This document shows, piece after piece, positions 6,900 to 13,028 of a stretch of 14,357 nt of DNA. Position 1 is the first letter of the stretch. Each line of letters opens with the position of its first letter. The notes beneath the pieces are model-generated. The model saw only the letters and a program-made list of their open reading frames with translations. It made no database searches and was not told the DNA's origin. Location of the stretch: assembly GCA_041601535.1 (NCBI GenBank), contig JBFIHZ010000068.1:1-14357 (forward strand), in the 5' to 3' direction. Source of the DNA: JBFIHZ01 sp041601535. GTDB lineage: Bacteria; Pseudomonadota; Gammaproteobacteria; Xanthomonadales; SZUA-36. The position numbers and the translations under genes were made by a program.

Positions 6900-6951
6900 G
6901 CTCTCAGGATGAGGGCGCCAGTCCACCAGAGGCTGGTAACTAAGGGACCAG
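6900..6951 (+). promoter_or_regulatory. structured leader of the pilus operon
   Basis: GCTCTC (6900-6905) pairs with GAGGGC (6911-6916, one G-T pair), leaving the loop AGGAT. Next come two mutually exclusive stems: ACCAG (6925-6929) with CTGGT (6933-6937), or the same CTGGT with ACCAG (6947-6951). The second places the Shine-Dalgarno AAGGG in its loop. Further GGA motifs at 6868-6870, 6884-6886 and 6945-6947 bring the total to four in the predicted leader. The layout suits translational control by a CsrA/RsmA-type protein, which is inferred. Confidence 0.4.
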
Positions 6952-6955
6952 TTTA

Positions 6956-7579
6956 ATGGCAAACGATACGCAAAGGGGTAGTAAGTTCCATTTTGGGCCG
7001 GGCCTGGGCCGCAGGGTTCTGACCGGCCTTTCCACCTATGAGCTGATGACCACCGTCGCCTTGTTATCGGTAGTGGTTGGCATGGCCATTCCAGCCTACC
7101 AGGGCGCAATCGAAAAGAAAAAGCTGACCCAGGGCGCAGAGAGAATTACGGCCTTTCTGCGGGCATCGAAAAGCGAATCGATCAAACGGAACCGGCTGCT
7201 GACTGTTTCCTACACATGGGAAGAGGACGGCAGCTGGTGCATTGGTTCGGTCCTTGGCAGCAACCCGTGTGACTGCTCGCAGACCGAGCAAAGCGAACCA
7301 ACTGCTTGTGTCATAGGAGAGGTGCCCTGGGTACTCAGTGATGCCGACGTCCAGGCCAAGAACCTGATCGGGTCCATTTCCGGTGACGGCGCCTACGCAT
7401 TTGACCCGGTACGAGGATTCTTTATTAACCAGCAAAAGCAGCTGGTGGTGGGTTTGAGTTCACCGGAAGGAGAGTACGGGTTAAACCTCAGCATGATTGC
7501 TACCGGCGAACTGGACCGCTGCGTGCCGCCAGGCAGCGAAGCGATCGGCAGCATTGAAGTATGCGGACAGGAGTTGTGA
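6956..7579 (+). CDS. fimT: FimT/GspH-type minor pilin
   Basis: The 207-residue protein has a 24-residue basic leader, then the type IV prepilin segment G24|LSTYELMTTVALLSVVVGMAIPAY. E29 is the conserved glutamate at mature position 5, followed by a hydrophobic helix. Position +1 is Leu rather than the usual Phe or Met. The region after the helix (KKLTQGAERITAFLRASKSESIKRN) is typical of the GspH/FimT family, and the C-terminal head has cysteines in a WCIG...CDC...C arrangement. It should be processed by prepilin peptidase PilD and join the minor-pilin complex that primes or caps a type IV pilus; a FimT-like role in DNA binding is also known in the family. The start is supported by AAGGGA at 6942-6947. 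The next gene begins 2 bases after its stop. FimU would be an equally valid family label. Confidence 0.85.
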   Translation: MANDTQRGSKFHFGPGLGRRVLTGLSTYELMTTVALLSVVVGMAIPAYQGAIEKKKLTQGAERITAFLRASKSESIKRNRLLTVSYTWEEDGSWCIGSVLGSNPCDCSQTEQSEPTACVIGEVPWVLSDADVQAKNLIGSISGDGAYAFDPVRGFFINQQKQLVVGLSSPEGEYGLNLSMIATGELDRCVPPGSEAIGSIEVCGQEL

Positions 7580-7581
7580 CG

Positions 7582-8295
7582 ATGGCGAAGCATAAAATTC
7601 CGTCTTGGCCGTCAGCCCCTGTGGCGGCACGTGCCCGTATGGCCGGTTTCAGCCTGATGGAAATCCTGGTGGCCTCCACGCTCAGCCTGGTGGTCACCGT
7701 AACCATGACAGCGCTGATGACCAGCTCGCTGAGAAATACAGCGCGCATTATCAAGATGACCAAGCTGACCGATGATCTGCGAATTTCCATGCAGATGATG
7801 AGCCGGGATGTGCGCCGCAGTAATTACACGGCAGATGCCGTTTATTGCTTTGCCAACCCGGACTGCGTGTCCGACGGCAGCCTCAGCGTGCCGGGCGATG
7901 TGCAGATCAACGCCAATCAGGATTGCTTCACTTTCCTGCTGGACCGGGATAACGATGGAGACGCCACGGAGAACGCTGCCGGCGGTTTTCGCCGGGTGGT
8001 GACGTCGGGTGTTGGCGCATTGCAAATGTGGGTGGGCGCGAACCAGCCCGATTGTACCGCCGGTGACGAAAACTGGGTGCTGGTTACCGATCCGACTGAT
8101 ATCGAGGTGACCGAATTTGTCGTGGATGACGACCTCAGTTATTCAGAAGTGGTTTGGGACGACGGCTTCGGCAACCAGTTTTCGCAAAAAGTCCGCAAGA
8201 TCAGGATGAGCCTCAGCGGCCGCCTGACCAATGACAGCAGCATTCAGCGCTCGCTTGAAGACGTCATCAAGCTGAGAAACAACCTGTACCTGTAG
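7582..8295 (+). CDS. pilW: PilW-type minor pilin
   Basis: The start is ATG 7582, 2 bases after the fimT stop, with ACAGGAG at 7567-7573 as ribosome-binding site inside the end of fimT; an in-frame ATG at 7561 lacks this. The 237-residue product carries the canonical prepilin site G22|FSLMEILVAS with E27 at mature position 5, a hydrophobic helix to about 50, and the PilW-like DDLRISMQMMSRDVRRSNY segment (about 64-82). The head contains four cysteines and an acidic DRDNDGD loop at 121-127 that fits a DxDxDG calcium-binding pattern. PilW is a minor pilin of the type IV pilus initiation complex and works with PilX, PilV and FimU/FimT after export and PilD cleavage. Length is moderate for the family. 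A 52-base gap separates it from pilX. Confidence 0.87.
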   Translation: MAKHKIPSWPSAPVAARARMAGFSLMEILVASTLSLVVTVTMTALMTSSLRNTARIIKMTKLTDDLRISMQMMSRDVRRSNYTADAVYCFANPDCVSDGSLSVPGDVQINANQDCFTFLLDRDNDGDATENAAGGFRRVVTSGVGALQMWVGANQPDCTAGDENWVLVTDPTDIEVTEFVVDDDLSYSEVVWDDGFGNQFSQKVRKIRMSLSGRLTNDSSIQRSLEDVIKLRNNLYL

Positions 8296-8347
8296 AGCAT
8301 CCGGCGACAACCCGGGTGCTTTATCCGCAGCTACCGAGTAAGTGGAC

Positions 8348-9823
8348 ATGAACAACAAAATGCATATCAAATCACGCTCTTTGCCCGCCAGCCAGAAAGG
8401 CATCCTGACGGTGTTTATCGGCATCATCATCCTGTTGATGCTGACCCTGATGATGGTGTTGGCGATTCGCAGTGGTGTAGCCGAACAGAGAATTTCGGCC
8501 AATGAAGCACGGCAGAAACTGGCCCTGCATGCGGCCGAGGCCGGCATCCAGCACGCCAAGGAGTTTTTCATTGCCAATTCGGCGCTGGTGGCTTCCGATC
8601 GCATCGACAAGCTGCCGGACGGCACTGACGGCTGGCTGGCCACCGGAGCGGAACGCTGGTTGCCGTGCAGCGAAGCAGACCTGTCCGCTGGCCATGGCAG
8701 CCATCCCTGTTATGCCGAATCCAACCTGGACCGGCGCGCCAACAGTTATTACTACTCTTACAACGGGGTGGACGAGATCGGGCTGAATACCAACGCGGTT
8801 CTGCCGGGCAACACCGAAGAGGTCACGGTACAGGCTTTGTTGTGCAAGCTGGTAATCAGTTCCTTTACCACGCCACCGGTGCAGGGTTGCAGTAAAGACC
8901 CCCTGCTGGCCGATGAATACCACTACATGGTCACCATCCTGTCCCGCGGCCGGGCGGACTGCGATGGCAGCGTTTGCCGGGCGGAGTCCCTGGTGGCCGA
9001 GCCGCTGGCCAACTATGGCGTGCTGTCCGGCGGCAATGGCGCGGGCGTGCCGCTGACCACCCGCACCTCGTGGCCGCCATCCGGTAATGCAGAGATCGTG
9101 CCCAATCCCAATGGCGGTGGCGTGGGCGTACCTGTTTCGGTGTGGCTGAACGCCAACCCCAGTTGCGATGGCTCAGCCATCGTCGACCCGAGCAGTGGTG
9201 CCTGGGCGACCTGCGAACTGCATGAATGGTATGAAACCGACCAGGTGCCGGAAAATCTGGAATGCCCGGGCAGCTGCAGCTGCAGCAAAAGCGAATCCAT
9301 CAGCTATACCCATGGCACTGACGACACCATCGGTATCGACATGGATTTTGATCCGGAGTTTCCCTGTGACCTGTTCACTTTTTACTTCGGCATCCCGAAA
9401 ACGCATTACGAGTCGATCAAAAGCCAGGCACAGATTATTGATGACTGCAGCACGCTGGGACCCAATTCCTACGGCACCTACTGGGCAACCGGTGATGAAT
9501 GCCATATAGGGGCCAATACCGTGATCGGCTCGCAGCATGCGCCGGTGATGCTCATCTCAGCCGCCTCGCTGACCCGCTTCAACGGCGGCACCAAGATGTT
9601 CGGCACGTTCTACCTGACGGATGTTGAAGATCCGGATGCGACGGTAGTTTCCAACGGCAATAACACCATTTATGGCGCCGCTATCATTGACGGCACCATC
9701 GGTGCCTACACCGGCACCTTCCAGCTGATCTACGTCGAAACCGTGGCCCGTATCGTGGCGGGCACAGGTGGGATGGGCACCCTGGCGGGTGGCTGGACCG
9801 ACTTCCACCGTGACTGGGAATGA
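8348..9823 (+). CDS. pilX: PilX-type minor pilin, enlarged
   Basis: The 491-residue protein begins with the PilX N-terminal pattern: QKG18|ILTVFIGIIILLMLTLMMVLAIRSG, then EQRISANEARQKLALHAAEAGI. Mature position 5 is Phe rather than Glu, as is usual for PilX/GspK-like tip pilins. Classical PilX proteins are under about 200 residues, so some 300 residues are extra. The added part is Cys-rich, including a CPGSCSCS cluster (near residue 312). It ends with alternating short strands (APVMLISAASLTRFNGG, then MFGTFYLTD, NTIYGAAIIDG) that suggest stacked beta turns. It probably sits at the pilus tip. ATG 8348 is chosen; an in-frame GTG at 8342 is possible, and neither has a strong Shine-Dalgarno. Its stop overlaps the ATG at 9820. 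Confidence 0.83.
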   Translation: MNNKMHIKSRSLPASQKGILTVFIGIIILLMLTLMMVLAIRSGVAEQRISANEARQKLALHAAEAGIQHAKEFFIANSALVASDRIDKLPDGTDGWLATGAERWLPCSEADLSAGHGSHPCYAESNLDRRANSYYYSYNGVDEIGLNTNAVLPGNTEEVTVQALLCKLVISSFTTPPVQGCSKDPLLADEYHYMVTILSRGRADCDGSVCRAESLVAEPLANYGVLSGGNGAGVPLTTRTSWPPSGNAEIVPNPNGGGVGVPVSVWLNANPSCDGSAIVDPSSGAWATCELHEWYETDQVPENLECPGSCSCSKSESISYTHGTDDTIGIDMDFDPEFPCDLFTFYFGIPKTHYESIKSQAQIIDDCSTLGPNSYGTYWATGDECHIGANTVIGSQHAPVMLISAASLTRFNGGTKMFGTFYLTDVEDPDATVVSNGNNTIYGAAIIDGTIGAYTGTFQLIYVETVARIVAGTGGMGTLAGGWTDFHRDWE

Positions 9824-9834
9824 GGGCTGAACTG

Positions 9835-11973
9835 ATGAAAAGCAATCAAACGATGTATCCACGGCCAGCCGGCATGAGCCTGCTGGAGGTGCTGATCGGC
9901 ATCGCCATATTTGCCATCGGCATTTTAGCGCTGACCCAGTTGCAGGGCAGCCTGGCACGATCCGCCAGCGATGCCAACACGCGCACCATCGCGATCAATG
10001 TCGCCGAAGATACCATTGAACGCCTGCGCGGCTTCAGCCGCATCAGCAAGGACCCGGATGGCATTGAATATTCCTATGAAGACATTGAGCCCGCCCAATA
10101 CACCGTCAGCCGCGGCGACCTGGCATTCAATGTCAATGTCGGCGTGACCGAGTACTGGTATAACCGGGCGCAGGAACAGTTCACCACCACCGAACCCACT
10201 GTGGCCGCGTACTCTGATTTCAAGCTGATGTCGGTCAGCGTGGACTGGGGTAACGGACCTGAATTCATGATTGACGGCTTCAGGGCCACCGAAGGCCGTC
10301 TGGGATCTGGCGCGGTGACGCTGAACGAAGTCATTTCGTCAGTCACATCGGCAGCCGATGCCAAGTCCGCTACCGGCGGTACCGGCGGACTGTACCATCC
10401 CAGTATCGATTACAACCCCGGTTCCAATCCGGAAATCATTTCCATCTCGCTGGGTGAGAACAAGTTCAAGGAATCCACCACGCCGTTGCCCAAGGTGATT
10501 CGCACCGATGAGCTGGCTGAAACCACCTTTGACGTGGTGACGTATTCGCAGAACGACGACGGCGCCACCTTTTTGCGCCGCGAAGAGTTTCGCGCCATCA
10601 GCTGCAACTGCTCGCTGCGCGCTTCAACATCTGACAGCCAGGGCGGCTACCGCCCGACGGTGTGGGATGGCAATGACTATACCAAGGGCGAATTCGTCGC
10701 CAAGACCTGGGGCGTCAGCACGTCGAACCAGCAGAGCAAGCTGTGCACCATCTGCTGCCGCGACCATCACGACGGTGGCGTGGGCGAAGATGATGACGCC
10801 AATGATCCGGGCCGGGCGCAGTACAGCCCGTTCCGGCCCGACACGGATTACATCAGCAGTGGCTCCATGGCGGGTGATCACAAGCATTATTACCGCAACA
10901 GCAGTGGCGGTCTGAGCCTGGCCTCAACCAGCGGCAGTCCATACATGGAAGCCTGCCGCATGGTCCGCCGCGATGGTTTCTGGCAGGTTGGCCAGGACCT
11001 GCGGCAGGAAGGTCTCAACATGTTTCCGGAGAACTATCTGGATTCCGAAGCGGAAGTGGCGGTCTATTCCCAGTACATAACCGACGCCGTGAATGCTTTC
11101 GAAGTTGCCATTGATGGAGTGGACCAGTACGAGCAGGCCTCGCCAGCACTCACGGCACCGGAGGATATGAACCCCGAAGTGGTCTTTCCTGCCTCCAAAT
11201 CCAGCAACGCCACGAATCTGCCCACGCCTATCGGAGTGACGCAGCAGCAGTTGCGCGCACGTGGAATTTACATGGACTACATGACGGATACCCTGCGCGA
11301 CATCGTCGATTGCCTGCAACAAGGCGACAGCGGCGAAACCTGTGGTGCGCCCAACATCACCACGCCGCTGGAAGTGATTCCATTCTATGACGTGCAACTG
11401 ACCTGGCTGGCCCGCTGGAATGAATCACCGTTCAACAACCCGGTGGATACCACCAACCAGACCATCGTGGACAATAACCTGCACAGCCGTGGCATGGCCA
11501 GGCTGACCAGCGGCTTCGGCATGTCCACCATTGATACCAAAGTGCACAAGGGTAATCTCGGCCTGACCGGAACCGATCCGATCGACGTCAGCTACAATGC
11601 CGACCTGCAAACCGAAGAGCTGTATGTCTTTGCCCAGTCCAGTACGCCACCTCCCGGCATGAATGAATTTCTGGTGGAAGGCCTGATCACCTCATCCATC
11701 AGCGGGTTCAAAGCGGCGGATGTGGAAATCAGTGCCACCGGAGCGCAGTGCAACCGCACCAATACCGGCTTCAAATGCCTGCTCGAAAGCGGCGTGAACC
11801 ACTCGCGCATCACTGTTAGCAATTATTACAAGAGCACGCAGAACCGCGTTGCCTGCAGCGACACCATGGTGGTGCAAGGCAGCCAGACCGGTGCCAACGG
11901 CTGGACCCGTTTCACTCTTCCGCAGTCCGCAACCAATGCTGCGAATATCTTAATCAAACTCAATGGATGTTGA
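9835..11973 (+). CDS. pilV: PilV-type prepilin with a giant C-terminal extension
   Basis: The N-terminus is a clear PilV-type prepilin: cleavage site G13|MSLLEVLIGIAIFAIGILAL with E18 at mature position 5, then QLQGSLARSASDANTRTIAINVAEDTIERLR. At 712 residues it is about four times the usual PilV length (under 200). The extension contains a Cys/His cluster: C257 and C259 (CNC), C304-TI-C307-C308-RD-H311-H312, an acidic stretch at 318-321, H349 and H351, and C374. The C-terminal part has paired cysteines (493/503, 639/648, 674/712) and ends in GC. The start at 9835 has TGAGGG eight bases upstream; an in-frame ATG at 9820, overlapping the pilX stop, is the alternative. Tip localisation with FimT, PilW and PilX is expected. 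The extension could be an adhesin or metal-binding module; I do not recognise its family. Confidence 0.82.
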   Translation: MKSNQTMYPRPAGMSLLEVLIGIAIFAIGILALTQLQGSLARSASDANTRTIAINVAEDTIERLRGFSRISKDPDGIEYSYEDIEPAQYTVSRGDLAFNVNVGVTEYWYNRAQEQFTTTEPTVAAYSDFKLMSVSVDWGNGPEFMIDGFRATEGRLGSGAVTLNEVISSVTSAADAKSATGGTGGLYHPSIDYNPGSNPEIISISLGENKFKESTTPLPKVIRTDELAETTFDVVTYSQNDDGATFLRREEFRAISCNCSLRASTSDSQGGYRPTVWDGNDYTKGEFVAKTWGVSTSNQQSKLCTICCRDHHDGGVGEDDDANDPGRAQYSPFRPDTDYISSGSMAGDHKHYYRNSSGGLSLASTSGSPYMEACRMVRRDGFWQVGQDLRQEGLNMFPENYLDSEAEVAVYSQYITDAVNAFEVAIDGVDQYEQASPALTAPEDMNPEVVFPASKSSNATNLPTPIGVTQQQLRARGIYMDYMTDTLRDIVDCLQQGDSGETCGAPNITTPLEVIPFYDVQLTWLARWNESPFNNPVDTTNQTIVDNNLHSRGMARLTSGFGMSTIDTKVHKGNLGLTGTDPIDVSYNADLQTEELYVFAQSSTPPPGMNEFLVEGLITSSISGFKAADVEISATGAQCNRTNTGFKCLLESGVNHSRITVSNYYKSTQNRVACSDTMVVQGSQTGANGWTRFTLPQSATNAANILIKLNGC

Positions 11974-11975
11974 GG

Positions 11976-11990
11976 CCTGTGCAGCACAGG
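11976..11990 (+). repeat. small intercistronic hairpin
   Basis: CCTGTG (11976-11981) and CACAGG (11985-11990) form a perfect 6-bp stem with a CAG loop between pilV and the next gene. The ribosome-binding site AGGAGA (11997-12002) of that gene follows directly. It may modulate processing or translation of the last cistron. Confidence 0.35.
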
Positions 11991-12011
11991 TAAATCAGGA
12001 GATACAGACCC

Positions 12012-12638
12012 ATGAACAGACCCCGCGCCCTCGAAGCCCTGCTGGTTAACTACCAGGACTTCAATATTGGTGAATTGCAGCTTGATTTTGACCAGGACAA
12101 AACCATTGAGCTGGTGAAACGTCCGGTGCAGCGCTATTCCTATGCGCTGATGCGCGCCGCGCTGAATGTATTCATCCAGCACAATTTTGCCGATCACCTC
12201 AATTCACTTGCTTTTGACCGCGACACCTTTGGCGAAAATGTGAAGCAATACGTTCCGCAGGTCTGGCCGTATTACCTGGAAGAGGCTCAGTACACCCTGC
12301 CCAATGCGACCATTACCCAGCTTCATCCGCTGGAGTTTGTTAACTGGACCCTGGCGGGTCAATATCAGTTTGGTGCCTGGCACCGACTGAACTTTGTCGA
12401 ATTCGAAGTGGACGTGCTGTTGCAGATCACCAACCCCAAAGGTCGGCTGGGTGGATTTCAGGGCCTCTGTTTTCTGGATAATGATCAGAATTCGGTTTAC
12501 CAGTTGCCAAACGATAAAACCGGCGCCTGCCAGAACCTGGGCTCATTGCACTTGCAACATGTCACCGATGAAATTCTGGAAGCGCTCGGAATTTCACCGG
12601 AATCGGCCATCTCTGCCATCAAGTGGCAGATGCGCTAA
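12012..12638 (+). CDS. hypothetical protein, last gene of the pilus operon (208 aa)
   Basis: ATG 12012 follows AGGAGA (11997-12002) with 9-base spacing, 38 bases after pilV, and the gene ends before the operon terminator, so it is very likely co-transcribed. The 208-residue product has no signal peptide, prepilin site or membrane segment and looks like a soluble cytoplasmic protein with mixed alpha/beta character. Aromatic residues are common (for example QVWPYYLEEAQY near 83-94 and QYQFGAWHRLNFVEFEVDV near 117-135). There are two cysteines. I do not recognise a family. Its place after the two enlarged pilins, where pilY1 or pilE often sits in classical clusters, suggests a pilus-related accessory role such as regulation, folding or export support, but nothing in the sequence proves it. 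Confidence 0.78.
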   Translation: MNRPRALEALLVNYQDFNIGELQLDFDQDKTIELVKRPVQRYSYALMRAALNVFIQHNFADHLNSLAFDRDTFGENVKQYVPQVWPYYLEEAQYTLPNATITQLHPLEFVNWTLAGQYQFGAWHRLNFVEFEVDVLLQITNPKGRLGGFQGLCFLDNDQNSVYQLPNDKTGACQNLGSLHLQHVTDEILEALGISPESAISAIKWQMR

Positions 12639-12815
12639 GCAGCAGCTTCAGGCGTCATGTATTCCATGGCGCCGGTAGCAATCAAGCCAAACCGGCATTG
12701 CCGTTGCCGGCAGGCCTGGCTTTCGCAAGCCAGTGGGACAGGACACACCCCTGTTTCGGTGGGCAGCGAAAGCCAAACATGACCCTGGCCTGGTTTGATT
12801 GATGGGTGGCAGCCG
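12639..12815. other. 3' untranslated region with tandem hairpins
   Basis: No gene is seen. Two perfect hairpins stand out: CCGGCA (12692-12697)/TGCCGG (12705-12710) and CTGGCTT (12716-12722)/AAGCCAG (12727-12733, loop TCGC). A weaker CAAAC (12774-12778)/GTTTG (12793-12797) pair follows. Together with the terminator they give the operon transcript a heavily folded 3' end. Confidence 0.4.
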
Positions 12816-12854
12816 CTCAACCCCGTCGCGAGCGGGGTTGAGTGGTTGTTTTTT
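12816..12854 (+). terminator. rho-independent terminator of the pilus operon
   Basis: A perfect 10-bp stem, CTCAACCCCG (12816-12825) with CGGGGTTGAG (12833-12842), is followed by TGGTTG and six Ts (12849-12854). This is a textbook intrinsic terminator for plus-strand transcription and separates the pilin operon from the sigma-54 unit downstream. Confidence 0.85.
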
Positions 12855-12899
12855 GGCGTGGTTGGATTGCGGCCGGCTGAACCCGGCGGAAACTGCGCC

Positions 12900-12936
12900 T
12901 GTCCGTGATGCCTGTCCGCTGGCTGTCCGGCGGACA
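12900..12936 (+). promoter_or_regulatory. TGTCCG repeat array, probable enhancer for the sigma-54 promoter
   Basis: TGTCCG occurs at 12900-12905, 12913-12918 and 12924-12929. The last copy forms a near-perfect palindrome with CGGACA (12931-12936) across one base. The array ends 54 bases upstream of the -24 element, which puts the palindrome near -87 from the expected start site. That is the usual location for a bacterial enhancer-binding protein. The cognate activator is not in the window. Confidence 0.55.
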
Positions 12937-12990
12937 TGTTTCTGTTGCAACCGGAAAACATATCACCAGTAAAAACAAAGACCTGTAGAG

Positions 12991-13007
12991 TTGGCACGCA
13001 TATTGCT
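12991..13007 (+). promoter_or_regulatory. sigma-54 promoter
   Basis: TTGGCACG (12991-12998), CATA, TTGCT (13003-13007) matches the RpoN consensus YTGGCACG-N4-TTGCW at every position, with the correct spacing between the GG and GC elements. Transcription would start near 13017, just ahead of the AAAGGAG Shine-Dalgarno (13019-13025) of the adaptor gene, giving a very short leader. Confidence 0.9.
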
Positions 13008-13028
13008 CCTGTTCTGTCAAAGGAGAAT

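Noticed and set aside
10744..10770. Cytochrome c heme-binding motif in PilV
   Set aside because: The order is CTICCRDHH; no CxxCH is present, so covalent heme attachment is not supported.
12936..13028. N-terminal extension of the adaptor CDS back to 12936
   Set aside because: It would translate the sigma-54 promoter; the Shine-Dalgarno and membrane anchor fit ATG 13029.
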